Origin: Verrucomicrobiales bacterium
Lineage (GTDB): Bacteria > Verrucomicrobiota > Verrucomicrobiia > Verrucomicrobiales > V1-33
Assembly (NCBI GenBank): GCA_028293125.1
Contig: JAQGPJ010000105.1
Span: forward strand, 62,001-126,000
Length of the DNA stretch: 64,000 nucleotides
Direction of reading: 5' to 3'
Shown: positions 50,933 through 60,568 of the stretch, in pieces
Position numbering within the stretch: the stretch's first letter is position 1
Layout of the letters: each line of letters starts with the position of its first letter
Made by a program: the position numbers and the translations under genes
The notes under the pieces: generated by a model
What the model was told of the DNA's origin: nothing
Databases searched by the model: none
Seen by the model: only the letters and a program-made list of their open reading frames with translations

Positions 50933-53900
50933 ATGAAGCCCCTCTCCGCCTTTTCCGCGATCCTCCAAGTCGTCACCGGCAGCCTGCCCGCCTTGGCCGC
51001 TGCCCCTCCCGGCCAAGGATTTTACCGCTTTCCGGCGCTCCATGGCGACACCGTGATTTTCACCGCCGAGGGCGATCTGTGGAAGGTTCCAGTCACAGGC
51101 GGCATGGCGCAGCGGCTGACCTCCCATCCGGGCACGGAGGCGTTTGCCCATATTTCGCCCGATGGGAAAACTGTGGCTTTTGCCGCTGAGTACGAGGGAC
51201 CGACCGAGGTTTACACCATGCCTATGGAGGGCGGTGCGCCGAAGCGCCTGACCTGGCACGGCGAGGGAGCCTTCCCCGCAGGCTGGACACCGCAGGGACG
51301 TGTTTTATACACCACCAAAGCCTTTTCCACTCTGCCGAATGATCAGCTGGTCTCCGTGGATCCCGCCACCGGGGATGAAACCCTGCTGCCTCTGGCCCAG
51401 GCCAGCGAGGGCGTGACGGATGACACCGGCCGCAGCCTGTTCTTCACCCGGCTGCCATTTCAGGGCAGCAGCACCAAACGCTATCAGGGCGGCACAGTGC
51501 AGAATCTGTGGCGCTTTGACGAGGGGGCCGCGGAGGCCGTGGCTCTGACACCGGACTTTCCCGGCACCTCCAAAAACCCGATGTGGTGGCAGGGCCGTGT
51601 CTATTTCCTTTCCGACCGGTCGGGCGTCACCAATCTGTGGTCCATGCTGCCCGACGGCAAGGATCTCCAGCAGCTCACCAGCCACCGGGACTTCGAAATC
51701 AGCCAGGCGCGCCCAAATCAGGGCCGGATTGTCTATCAGCAGGGCGCCGACCTGCGGCTGTTCACCATCGCGGGGGCGGTGGATGCCGGCATCCCCATCA
51801 CCCTGGGCTCCGACTTCGACCAGACCCGCGAGCGCTGGGTCGCCAAACCGGTGGAGTTCCTGACCGGTGCCCATCTCTCCCCGGACGGGGACCGGCTGGT
51901 GCTGACGGCGCGGGGCGAAATCTTTGTGGCTCCCGCCGAAGCCACCGGGCGGTTTGTGAATCTGCCCCGGAAGGAGGGCGTGCGCTACCGGGATGCCTCA
52001 TTCCTGGGCACCGACGGCAAAACCCTGCTGGCCCAGACCGATGAGACCGGGGAGCTGGAACTGGTGAAACTGTCCGCCAATGGCCTGGGCGCGCCTGAAC
52101 TGCTCACCCGCGACGGCGTGATTTTCCGCTATCCCCCGGTCAGCTCGCCGGATGGACGCTGGGCGGCCTGGCAGGATAAAAACCAGCAGCTCTGGATCCG
52201 GGATCTGAAGAATGGCCAGTCCAGGCTTATCGCCTCCAGCCTCAGTGACGAGTTCGAGGATCTGACGTGGTCGCCCGACAGCCAGTGGCTGGCCTTTGTG
52301 GAAAGCAATCCCAACACCTACCGGCAGATCAAACTCTGCCGCGCCGGCGACGGCACGCTGCTGGCCGCCACCAGCGACCGCGTCAACAGCGCCCACCCCG
52401 CGTGGTCCGCCGATGGCAAATGGCTGTTCCTCGCCAGCGTGCGGGAACTGCGCTCCCTGGTCGGCAGCCCCTGGGGGGACATGCAGCCGGAGCCCTTCTT
52501 CACAGAGAACACCAAACTTTACGCCCTCGCTCTGAAAAAAGGGCTGCGTTCGCCGTTTGAGCCGGCGGATGAGCTGAATCCCGCCTCCGAGGCTGAAAAG
52601 AAGGAGAAGGAAAAGGAAAAAAAAGACAAAGAAAAGGAAAAGGAGGATTCCGCGCCCGCCGCCGCCGTGGAGATCGAGGCTGACGGCTTGGCGGGACGGC
52701 TGTGGGAACTGCCGGTGCCGGCAGGGAATTACACGAACCTAGCCACCTCGGCCAAACAGCTTTTCTTCACCTCCAAACCGCCCGGCTTCGATTCCAAGCC
52801 CCGGCTGATGCGGCTGGAGATCACTTCCAAGGAGCCCAAGCCCAAGGTGTTCGCTGAGGAAATAAAATCGTGGGAGCTGTCCTCCAACCGCAAGCAGGTG
52901 CTGCTGCGCAAAGGTGACAGCTTCTTCGTGGTGCCCACCGAAGGCGAGGCCCCCGCCAAGCTGGAGAAACCCGTGCCGCTGGACCGCTGGTCCTTCTCCA
53001 TCGATCCCCGGGAGGAGTGGCGGCAGATTTACCGCGAGTCCTGGCGTATGCTGCGCGACTACTTCTACGATCCCAAACTCCACGGCGTGGACTGGCTGAC
53101 GGTCCGCAAAAAATACGAACCTCTGGTGGACCGCGTGGCGGACCGGGGAGACCTCAGCGAGGTGCTGCACCAGATGGCCGGCGAACTCAGCGCCCTGCAC
53201 ACCTTTGTGCGCCATGGCGACACCCGTGAGGGACCGGACAAGATCGAACCCTCCAGCCTCGGTGCCCGGCTTGTCAGGGACGCTGCGACGGGAGGCTGGC
53301 GCGTGGATCACATTTTCCGCACCGACCCCGACTATCCGGAGGCCGTGAGCCCTCTGCTGAAGCCTGGAGTGGAGGTGACCGAGGGGGATATCCTGACCAG
53401 CATCAATGGCACGCCGCTCAGCACGGTGCCGCATCCCTCCGTGCTCCTGCGTCAGCAGGCCGGCCGGCAGGTCCTGCTGGAGATCAAACCCGCCAACAAC
53501 GGCCCGGTCCGTCAGGCTCTGGTCAAACCGCTGGCTCCCAAAGCGGCAGTGGAGCTGCGCTACTCCGAATGGGAATACACCCGCCGGCTGGAGACGGAGA
53601 AACTCGCCCAGGGCAGTATCGGCTATGTCCACCTCCGCGCCATGGGCGGGGAGGACATCGCTGACTGGGCGCGTGATTTTTACCCCGTGTTCCAGCGCCA
53701 GGGACTTATCATTGATGTGCGCCACAACCGGGGCGGTAACATCGATTCATGGATTTTGGAAAAGCTCATGCGCAAAGCCTGGATGTACTGGTCCCGCCGC
53801 ATCGGGGATCAAACCTGGAACATGCAGTATGCCTTCCGCGGCCATGTCGTGGTGCTTTGCGACGAGCACACCGCCAGCGACGGCGAGGCCTTCTCCGATG

Positions 53901-54220
53901 GCTTCCGGCGTCTGGGTCTGGGAAAGGTGATCGGCACCCGCACCTGGGGCGGGGAGATCTGGCTCAGCGCCAAGCGCTGGCTGGTTGACAACGGCATGTG
54001 CAGCGCCGCGGAGATGGGCGTTTACGGACCCGAGGGCCAATGGCTGATCGAGGGGCACGGGGTCGATCCCGACATCACGGTCGACAACCTGCCCCGCGGC
54101 ACCTTCGACGGAAAGGACACCCAGCTCGAAGCCGCCATCAAACATCTCCAGGAGCTTATCGCCAAAGACCCGCGGCCTGTTCCTCCCATTCCGGCCAAAC
54201 CTGACAAATCAGGAAAATGA
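50933..54220 (+). CDS. Tricorn-type protease (S41 family) with beta-propellers and PDZ domain
   Basis: The 1095-residue product has a signal peptide, then two beta-propeller regions (YRFPALHGDTVIFTAEGDLWKV, LSPDGDRLVLTARGEIFVAPAE) which gate peptides, a PDZ domain (GVEVTEGDILTSINGTPL) and the S41 serine-protease domain. The catalytic His is in ALHTFVRHGD (~755) and Ser in TASDGEAFSDGF (~980), with DVRHNRGGNIDSWILEKL before it. A Lys/Glu-rich run (~560-590) links the propellers. Tricorn degrades peptides; in this exported form it may act in envelope quality control. It follows the sigma operon by ~105 bases and may be in its regulon. Start at ATG 50933 for the signal peptide. Confidence 0.9.
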   Translation: MKPLSAFSAILQVVTGSLPALAAAPPGQGFYRFPALHGDTVIFTAEGDLWKVPVTGGMAQRLTSHPGTEAFAHISPDGKTVAFAAEYEGPTEVYTMPMEGGAPKRLTWHGEGAFPAGWTPQGRVLYTTKAFSTLPNDQLVSVDPATGDETLLPLAQASEGVTDDTGRSLFFTRLPFQGSSTKRYQGGTVQNLWRFDEGAAEAVALTPDFPGTSKNPMWWQGRVYFLSDRSGVTNLWSMLPDGKDLQQLTSHRDFEISQARPNQGRIVYQQGADLRLFTIAGAVDAGIPITLGSDFDQTRERWVAKPVEFLTGAHLSPDGDRLVLTARGEIFVAPAEATGRFVNLPRKEGVRYRDASFLGTDGKTLLAQTDETGELELVKLSANGLGAPELLTRDGVIFRYPPVSSPDGRWAAWQDKNQQLWIRDLKNGQSRLIASSLSDEFEDLTWSPDSQWLAFVESNPNTYRQIKLCRAGDGTLLAATSDRVNSAHPAWSADGKWLFLASVRELRSLVGSPWGDMQPEPFFTENTKLYALALKKGLRSPFEPADELNPASEAEKKEKEKEKKDKEKEKEDSAPAAAVEIEADGLAGRLWELPVPAGNYTNLATSAKQLFFTSKPPGFDSKPRLMRLEITSKEPKPKVFAEEIKSWELSSNRKQVLLRKGDSFFVVPTEGEAPAKLEKPVPLDRWSFSIDPREEWRQIYRESWRMLRDYFYDPKLHGVDWLTVRKKYEPLVDRVADRGDLSEVLHQMAGELSALHTFVRHGDTREGPDKIEPSSLGARLVRDAATGGWRVDHIFRTDPDYPEAVSPLLKPGVEVTEGDILTSINGTPLSTVPHPSVLLRQQAGRQVLLEIKPANNGPVRQALVKPLAPKAAVELRYSEWEYTRRLETEKLAQGSIGYVHLRAMGGEDIADWARDFYPVFQRQGLIIDVRHNRGGNIDSWILEKLMRKAWMYWSRRIGDQTWNMQYAFRGHVVVLCDEHTASDGEAFSDGFRRLGLGKVIGTRTWGGEIWLSAKRWLVDNGMCSAAEMGVYGPEGQWLIEGHGVDPDITVDNLPRGTFDGKDTQLEAAIKHLQELIAKDPRPVPPIPAKPDKSGK

Positions 54221-54298
54221 CTGGGGAACTCCCCCAGCAGCCCGCCATCGGAAACGCCGCCAGCCTCTTCGGGTTGGCCTGACTTCGACAGCATCGCC

Positions 54299-56344
54299 TC
54301 ACCGCCCGATGCGCCATTCCTCCACCGACCAGCGGGGCAGTGTCTCCAGGAAACGGCTGGGCATCTGCCAGGTGTCGCCGGTGTAGGCCTTGGGCCACAG
54401 GCGTGGCCAGGTCAGATACAGCTGGTCGCGGGCCCGGGTCACGGCCACATAAAAAAGCCGCCGCTCCTCCTCCATCCCGCCCTCGCCACCGCTCTCCACG
54501 GCGCGCAGGTTGGGGAACATGGCGTCCGTCAGCCAGATCACAAACACCACGCGCCACTCCAGCCCTTTGGCCTGATGAACACTGGAGAGCGTGATGGATT
54601 CCTGCCCCTGATCCGCCGCCGGCACCGCGCTTTCGGCGGCCTCGGGACCGCTGAGGAGGGAAAGCTCGCTGAGCATCTCCCCCACACCGGTGAAGCGCCC
54701 GCCGAATCGCATGAACTGCTCCAGATCCTGGCGCCGGCTTTCGAAATTGTCGAAGGTCACGCGCATGTAGCGCTCGTAGACCCCTTCGAAGATGCTGGTC
54801 ATCACTGCCATGGGATCGCGCAGTTTCCCTTCCTCATCCACGATCTCATCCATCGTCCAGCCCAGCTGCTGCCAGTCCTTGTCCGCCTTGGCGGAAACCT
54901 TGATCTTGGAGAAGACCGCGGAGTAGGACTTCGGCGGCAGCCCGGTGCGGGCCGGTTCCGCATTCAGCCACGCGGTCCAGATTTTCGCCGCTCCCGCCGC
55001 GCCCACGCCGGGCAGCAGCTGCACGATGCGGTCAAACGCGGCCTCGTCGCGGGGATTGACCGCGAACTTCAGAAAAGCCGAAAAATCCTTGATATGCGCC
55101 AGTTCAAAGAACTTCAGCCCGCTGGTCACCTGGAACGGCAGGCCCTCGCTGGTCAGCTGCAGCTGCACCTCCATGCTTTGGAAATGTGCGCGGTAGAGCA
55201 CCGCCATCTCATTCCAGGGAATGCCCTCCTCCTCATGCAGCTCCCGCATGCGCTGGGCCACGAAGGACGCCTGTTCCTGCGGGGTCTGCAATGGCACGGT
55301 CACCGGTTTCTGCCCGCTGTCCGGGCGTGAGGCCTTCAGGTTTTTAGGAAACTGTTTGACGTTGGGGCGGATGGCCTCGTTGGCCAGCGCCAGAATGCCG
55401 GGCAGGCTGCGGTAGTTGGTCTCAATGCGGAACACTTGGGCACCGGCGTGGCGCTGGGGGAACTCGATGATGTTTTTGAAGTCCGCGCCGCGCCATGAGT
55501 AGATGCTCTGGGCGTCGTCCCCCACCACCATCACATTCCCGTGCTGTCCCGCCAGGGCGTCGATCAGCTCGCTCTGCAGCCGGTTGGTGTCCTGATACTC
55601 ATCGACCAGGATGAACTGGAACTGATACTGGTACTGCGACAGCACCTGCGGATTGGTCCGAAACAAGTCCAGCGTGCGGATGAGCAGGTCATCGAAATCG
55701 ACGGAGTTCGCTTTGCGCTTTTTCTCATCGTAGAGGTGCGCGGTTTTGGTGATCCCGGCCACAAACTCCGGATCGGGGCTGAACTCCTTTCCGATGATTT
55801 CCTTCAGCGGACGCCGGGTGTTGGCCGCCAGACTGATCAGCCCCAGAATGACCGGAGCCTTGGGAAATTTCTCGCCGGTGTCGGCCTCGACCTGCCGGGC
55901 GATGTTGCCCTCCTTGATGACCTTGGTGAGCAGCGCCTTCTGATCGTCGGAGTCGAGGATGGTGAAGCTCCGGGACAGGCCGGCGGATTCCGCATGACGG
56001 CGCAGGATGCGGTTGCAGATTGAGTGGAAGGTCCCGCTCCACAGGCCGGCGGTCTGCTGCGGCAGCAGGTCCTCCACGCGCTCCAGCATTTCCCGCGCGG
56101 CCTTGTTGGTGAAGGTCAGCAGCAGGATGTTCTCCGGGGCCACCGCGTTCTTCAGCAGATACGCCACCCGGTAGGTCAGGGTCCGTGTTTTGCCGCTGCC
56201 CGCTCCAGCGATCACCAGCGACTGACCCGGAGGGGCGGTGACCGCCGCGAGCTGCTCGGGATTCAGTTCCGCCGCGAAATCGATCTCCACCTCCGGCACG
56301 CGCGGGGCGGCGGACTGACCTTTCAATTTATAAACACGGGACAT
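54299..56344 (-). CDS. UvrD/Rep/PcrA-type superfamily 1 DNA helicase
   Basis: The 681-residue protein has the ordered SF1A motifs: Q-motif LNPEQLAAVTAPPG, Walker A AGAGSGKTRTL (~46-56), LLTFTNKAAREMLERV, Walker B ILVDEYQDTN, VVGDDAQSIYSWRGAD, IETNYRSLPGILALAN, SSVHQAKGLEWRVVFV and YVAVTRARDQLYL. It unwinds 3'-5' DNA in repair and replication restart. The C-terminal Tudor-like end of PcrA/UvrD is short or absent. Start at ATG 56344 (MSRVYKLKGQ). It is divergent from ybeY with a ~110-base gap. Confidence 0.93.
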   Translation of the reverse strand: MSRVYKLKGQSAAPRVPEVEIDFAAELNPEQLAAVTAPPGQSLVIAGAGSGKTRTLTYRVAYLLKNAVAPENILLLTFTNKAAREMLERVEDLLPQQTAGLWSGTFHSICNRILRRHAESAGLSRSFTILDSDDQKALLTKVIKEGNIARQVEADTGEKFPKAPVILGLISLAANTRRPLKEIIGKEFSPDPEFVAGITKTAHLYDEKKRKANSVDFDDLLIRTLDLFRTNPQVLSQYQYQFQFILVDEYQDTNRLQSELIDALAGQHGNVMVVGDDAQSIYSWRGADFKNIIEFPQRHAGAQVFRIETNYRSLPGILALANEAIRPNVKQFPKNLKASRPDSGQKPVTVPLQTPQEQASFVAQRMRELHEEEGIPWNEMAVLYRAHFQSMEVQLQLTSEGLPFQVTSGLKFFELAHIKDFSAFLKFAVNPRDEAAFDRIVQLLPGVGAAGAAKIWTAWLNAEPARTGLPPKSYSAVFSKIKVSAKADKDWQQLGWTMDEIVDEEGKLRDPMAVMTSIFEGVYERYMRVTFDNFESRRQDLEQFMRFGGRFTGVGEMLSELSLLSGPEAAESAVPAADQGQESITLSSVHQAKGLEWRVVFVIWLTDAMFPNLRAVESGGEGGMEEERRLFYVAVTRARDQLYLTWPRLWPKAYTGDTWQMPSRFLETLPRWSVEEWRIGR

Positions 56345-56456
56345 TCCTGAAGGAGGCGGGAAATTCCAAAATGACAAAGGCAATGTGGTCCGGTCCTTGG
56401 CCGTCCGCCCTCAAATCCGCATTGCCCCCGCCGGGGTCCGGGCTGAAGTCCAAGCC

Positions 56457-56897
56457 ATGAGCCCGCTGCCGGAACTCCAGCTTTTCAACCATCAGGACGC
56501 CCTCGACCTTGATCTCGACCGGCTGGAGGCCGCCGGCTGCGCCGCCCTGCCGGAGGTGCTGAAGTCCCCCGGGCCGGAAGAGCCCGCCCTGCCCCGACTG
56601 CCGGAAATCGAGATCACCTTTGTGGACGATGCGGTGATCAGCCGTGTGCACGCTGAGTTCCTGGACGATCCCACCCCGACGGATGTCATCACCTTCGGGC
56701 ACGGCGAAATCCTCATCAGCACAGAGACCGCGCTGCGCCAGGCCGCCGAGCATGGCCAGCCCCCACTGCGGGAGGCCGTGCTCTATCTGATCCACGGTCT
56801 GCTGCACCTGAATGGCCATGAGGACCACACCGAAACCGGCCGCGGCACCATGCAGCGGCTTCAGGAGACAATTCTCGATCAAGTCTGGCCCCGGTAA
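56457..56897 (+). CDS. ybeY: Endoribonuclease YbeY (16S rRNA maturation)
   Basis: The 146-residue protein shows ITFVDDAVISRVHAEFL, PTPTDVITFGHGEILIS and the metal site HGLLHLNGHEDH (113-124). The third His is set one residue further than in the E. coli HGxLHLxGYDH form, a variant I believe also occurs elsewhere. YbeY trims 16S rRNA and helps ribosome quality control. Start at ATG 56457; upstream in-frame sequence overlaps the helicase leader. No phoH gene is adjacent. Confidence 0.92.
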   Translation: MSPLPELQLFNHQDALDLDLDRLEAAGCAALPEVLKSPGPEEPALPRLPEIEITFVDDAVISRVHAEFLDDPTPTDVITFGHGEILISTETALRQAAEHGQPPLREAVLYLIHGLLHLNGHEDHTETGRGTMQRLQETILDQVWPR

Positions 56898-57005
56898 AAA
56901 AATCCCGGCCTCCGCGACGCTCCGTATTCGGATGATTGCCCTCGGCAACCTCCGTTTTAAATTCCCTTGCTCCACCGGAAAAGGTAAATCACTTTTCCTC
57001 CTGTC

Positions 57006-57416
57006 ATGCATTCCCGCCTTTGGAAAACACTTCTCGCCGCGCTTCTGGCTGCGGTGGAACTGCTTTCCGCCGGCGTGAATGCCGCCACTGCCAGCATATC
57101 CGCAGCCCGTCCTGGCTGTGAAACCCAGGCACAGGCGGCGACCGCTGCGGCATCGGTTTGTAAAATGGCCTGCTGCCGTGTCCGCCTCTGCGAATGCGAA
57201 GCCGTGCCGGCTCCGGCACCGCCGAAGCCCGCTCCGGCGGTTCCTGTGGTCCAGCCTCTGGAATACAAGCTGGCCCCGCCCTCCGAATCGACGGACCTGC
57301 TGTCCGCCACTTTGGAGAATCTGCTGGAGCCGAAGGCTCCCGCTCCCCCGGACGAAATCATCGTCCATGCGCCTGAGGCACCTCTGTTCGCGCTGCACTG
57401 CGCCTGGCTTATTTGA
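57006..57416 (+). CDS. Small exported Cys-rich protein at the head of the Cus operon
   Basis: The 136-residue product has a signal peptide (LLAALLAAVELLSAGVNAA), then a short Cys cluster at C38, C52, C56, C57, C62 and C64 (SVCKMACCRVRLCECEA), followed by a Pro/Ala-rich stretch and PDEIIVHAPEAPLFALHC. The thiol cluster looks fit for soft metals such as Cu(I) or Ag(I). It lies 94 bases before the CusC-type gene on the same strand, so it may be a metal carrier or sensor for the efflux system. No named family is recognised. Confidence 0.65.
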   Translation: MHSRLWKTLLAALLAAVELLSAGVNAATASISAARPGCETQAQAATAAASVCKMACCRVRLCECEAVPAPAPPKPAPAVPVVQPLEYKLAPPSESTDLLSATLENLLEPKAPAPPDEIIVHAPEAPLFALHCAWLI

Positions 57417-57509
57417 GGCCGGACCGTTTCTGAACGCATTGCCGTGCCCGCATCCCAAGGATGCCGGGCGCACTTCCTTCCGAACGATCCCCTGTGCCCA
57501 TGAGCCTTC

Positions 57510-58871
57510 ATGAAATTTTTCCCATTTCCCGCCGCCGCGGCTTTGACTGCCGCCGTCACGGCTGTTCCTCTTCTGTCTTTAAGTGCGGCCAATGCCCCGG
57601 CTGCTGAAACCAAAGCCCGTGCCGCCACTGCCGCTGCGGCTCCCGCCACCGCTCCCACTCCCACTCCCATCAGTTCCGCCTGGATTTCCAGCCTCACCGC
57701 GGGAGCTCTGAAAATCCATCCCCAGGCTGAAGCTTCCCGTGCCCGCACCTTGGCCGCGCGCCGAGCTTTGGATGCTCTTCCGCTTTGGCAGGATACGATG
57801 ACCGGCATTGGCTTCATGGCCGCCGACCGGTCCATGCGCCGCGATGACGGCGATGTGACCTTGAGTGTGGAGCAGCCCCTTCCCCGTTTGGGACTCTATC
57901 GGGCCGGGAAAAACCGCGTCATCGCTGAAGCCTCCATGCAGCAAGCGGAGGAGGGGGCCACCGCCAACGAAATCGGCCTCGCCATTGCCCGCATGGTCAC
58001 CGATCTGGCCCTCACCGATGAAATCATCCGCCTTCAGTCGGCCGAGGTGGGATGGATGCGCACCTTGGTGGGCACCGCCCAAGAACGCTCCAAAAACCCG
58101 GATTCCACCGCTGTGGAGGTGCTGCGTCTGGAAAGCGGACTCGCCATCCTGACACAGAATCAGGACACCCTGGTCCGCCAGCGGGGGCAGCTGGTCCAGT
58201 CGCTGAACCTGATACTGCTGAAACCGGCCCGCACCTTCTGGCCGCAGACCGCGTTGCCGGTGCAGGCCGCCGGAACCCCTCTTTCCGCCGATGCCCTGCG
58301 CACAGAGATGGAGCGGCGGAATCCAAAACTGCTGGCTCTGCGTCAGGCGGTGGAGGCGGCCGGAGCGGATGTGGAGACCGCGCGGCAGCAGGGCAGGCCC
58401 TCAGTCTCCGTCGGAGTGGAGGCCAACGCCTGGTCCGGCGGGGATCTCCGCAGCTCCATGTTCATGCTGAAGTTCTCCCTGCCCTGGCTGAACCGGAAGT
58501 CCTTGCAGGCGGAAACCGCCCGCCGGGGGGAGCTGCAGCAGGCGGCTCAAAAGGATCTGGAAGCCGGCCGGCTGGAGTTGGCCACGCTGCTTACGGAGTT
58601 TCTGACTGTGGCTGAGAACCAGTCCCGGCTCGCGGCCTCTTATCAAACGGAGGTGATTCCCCGCGCTGAAAAATCCCTCCAAGCCTTGGAGAATGCGTGG
58701 ATCTCCTCCCAATCCACCCTGCCCGAGGTCCTTGAGGCGCAGCGCCTGCTGCTCGGCGCGCGCCAGTCCCAAAAGCGGGCCACCGCCGCGTGGTTCGCGG
58801 CCCTGCAGCAGTTGGCCGCTCTTTCAGGAGCCTTTACCCCTTCTTCTTCCTTCCCATCCCTCCGTCCATGA
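57510..58871 (+). CDS. cusC: CusC/TolC-like outer-membrane efflux protein
   Basis: The 453-residue protein has a signal peptide and two long alpha-hairpin repeats typical of outer-membrane efflux channels: NEIGLAIARMVTDLALTDEI, QDTLVRQRGQLVQSLNLIL, LRQAVEAAGADVETARQQGRP and ELATLLTEFLTVAENQSRLA. It forms the outer duct of a tripartite heavy-metal efflux pump. Its stop overlaps the next gene's start by four bases (ATGA), so translation is coupled. The symbol reflects the system rather than a checked orthologue. Confidence 0.85.
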   Translation: MKFFPFPAAAALTAAVTAVPLLSLSAANAPAAETKARAATAAAAPATAPTPTPISSAWISSLTAGALKIHPQAEASRARTLAARRALDALPLWQDTMTGIGFMAADRSMRRDDGDVTLSVEQPLPRLGLYRAGKNRVIAEASMQQAEEGATANEIGLAIARMVTDLALTDEIIRLQSAEVGWMRTLVGTAQERSKNPDSTAVEVLRLESGLAILTQNQDTLVRQRGQLVQSLNLILLKPARTFWPQTALPVQAAGTPLSADALRTEMERRNPKLLALRQAVEAAGADVETARQQGRPSVSVGVEANAWSGGDLRSSMFMLKFSLPWLNRKSLQAETARRGELQQAAQKDLEAGRLELATLLTEFLTVAENQSRLAASYQTEVIPRAEKSLQALENAWISSQSTLPEVLEAQRLLLGARQSQKRATAAWFAALQQLAALSGAFTPSSSFPSLRP

Positions 58872-60568
58872 AAACCTTTCTGCTTATTTCCGCCCTGCTG
58901 GGCGCAGCCGCCGCCGGCTGGGTGATGCGTTCCGTTTCGCAGCCCGCCTCCTCCTCCGGGCCCTCATCCCCGGGAGAGCGCCAAATCGCTTACTACCAAA
59001 GCGCGATGCATCCGTGGATCAAAAGTGACAAGCCCGGCAAATGCACCATCTGCGGCATGGACCTGACGCCCGTTTACGAGGGCCAGGCCGGCATGGAAAG
59101 CACCGGTGGGCCAGCCACTATCACACTCGCGCCCTCACAGGTCCATGTGCTCAATGTCCGCACCGCCCAAGCCGCCGTGCAGCCGCTGGTCAAATCCCTG
59201 CGCGTGGCCGGCACTATGGATGACGACGAGCGCCGCCACCGCATCCTCAGTGCCTGGATCGCGGGCCGCATTGAAAAGCTCTACGCCAACCACCACGGCG
59301 TGGAGGTCGTCGCCGGAGAGCCCTTGGCCCGTATTTACAGCCCGGCCCTGCTCCAGGCAGAGCGCGACTACCGGCAGCTGACCGGCCCCCTGAAGCAGAA
59401 CACCGCCCTGCGCCTGAAACAGATGGGCCTGACGGAGGAGCAGATCGCGGCTCTTCCCGGCAAGCCGGAGAACGAGCTGAGCACCGAAATCCTCGCTCCG
59501 ATGACCGGCACCGTGGTGGAGCACCACGTTTACGAAGGCCAGTATGTGCCGGAGGGCGCCAATCTCTTCGAGATCGCGGACTTCTCCACCATGTGGTTTC
59601 TCTTTCAGGCCTACGAGCAGGATTTCGCCTGGATCAAGCTCGGTCAGGAGGTGCGGGTTGCCGTGCCGTCCGTTCCGGGCAAAACCTTTTCCGGCAAGGT
59701 GGTCTTCATCGATCCCAACCTCAATCCCATGACCCGCACCACGGATGTCCGGGTGGAGATCGCCAATCCCGAGGTGGATGGCCGCCGGGAGCTGCTGCAC
59801 AAGGTGTATGCCGACGGCATCGTCAGCGCCACCGCCCCGGAGGTGCTGGCCGTGCCACGCGCCACCGTGCTGAGCACCGGTCAGGGGGCCTTGGTCTACG
59901 TGGATCACGGCGATGGCACCTATGAGCAAAGACCGGTGGAGGCCGGGCGCGTGGGCGACACCCTGGTGGAGATTGTCTCCGGTCTGAAAGCCGGGGAGAA
60001 GGTGGTGTCCAATGGCAACCTGCTCATCGACGGCCAGACGGAACTGAACCGTCCGCTGCTTCCGGAGCCTGCCGCCCATGAGGCACCTGCCCTGACCTTC
60101 ACCCCCGCCCGCACAGAGGCGGTGCGGACGCTGGTGACCACGGCGGACGCCATGGCCGATGCCCTCGCCAAAAGCGATCTGCCTGCCTTCAATCAGGCCA
60201 GCGGACCGGTCATGGACCAGTGCGCCGCCGTCGCCAAAGCCTTCGCCGGCGATCCCTCCCTGACCAAACCGCTCGCGGCTCTGACCGCCGCCAGCCACCT
60301 GCATGGCTTTGAGGATCTGAAGTCCGCGCGCACCGCCTTCCACACCTTCGCCGTGGCCGCCACGGATCTGCTCCAGCCGGTGCGCGGAGTTCCGGGAGTA
60401 CCTGACTTCAAGGTCTGGGAATGCTTCATGGTCGATCAGATTGTGCCGGACGTGCCAGCCAAAGGCCGCTGGCTGCAACTGTCCGGCCGTGCGGGGCAAA
60501 ACCCTTACTTCGGCAAATCCATGCTGGACTGCGTCAGGGAAATTCAACCCGGAGCACCCAACCCATGA
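58868..60568 (+). CDS. cusB: CusB-like membrane-fusion protein with heavy-metal-binding domain
   Basis: The 566-residue protein has an N-terminal membrane anchor and then the short metal domain YYQSAMHPWIKSDKPGKCTICGMDLTPVY, in which M-H-P and C-T-I-C-G-M-D are the diagnostic phrases. The lipoyl/hairpin/barrel parts follow (ILAPMTGTVVEHHVYEGQYVPEG, TMWFLFQAYEQDFAWIKLGQEV) and the C-terminus has an ~100-residue DUF3347-like helical domain (FNQASGPVMDQCAAVAKAFAG). It joins the CusA pump to the outer channel. Start at ATG 58868 in a 4-base overlap with cusC; stop overlaps cusA likewise. Confidence 0.9.
   Translation: MKTFLLISALLGAAAAGWVMRSVSQPASSSGPSSPGERQIAYYQSAMHPWIKSDKPGKCTICGMDLTPVYEGQAGMESTGGPATITLAPSQVHVLNVRTAQAAVQPLVKSLRVAGTMDDDERRHRILSAWIAGRIEKLYANHHGVEVVAGEPLARIYSPALLQAERDYRQLTGPLKQNTALRLKQMGLTEEQIAALPGKPENELSTEILAPMTGTVVEHHVYEGQYVPEGANLFEIADFSTMWFLFQAYEQDFAWIKLGQEVRVAVPSVPGKTFSGKVVFIDPNLNPMTRTTDVRVEIANPEVDGRRELLHKVYADGIVSATAPEVLAVPRATVLSTGQGALVYVDHGDGTYEQRPVEAGRVGDTLVEIVSGLKAGEKVVSNGNLLIDGQTELNRPLLPEPAAHEAPALTFTPARTEAVRTLVTTADAMADALAKSDLPAFNQASGPVMDQCAAVAKAFAGDPSLTKPLAALTAASHLHGFEDLKSARTAFHTFAVAATDLLQPVRGVPGVPDFKVWECFMVDQIVPDVPAKGRWLQLSGRAGQNPYFGKSMLDCVREIQPGAPNP

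Noticed and set aside
54221-54237. Hairpin CTGGGG-AACTC-CCCCAG just after the tricorn stop
   Set aside because: Six pairs and no T-run; too weak to call a terminator with confidence.
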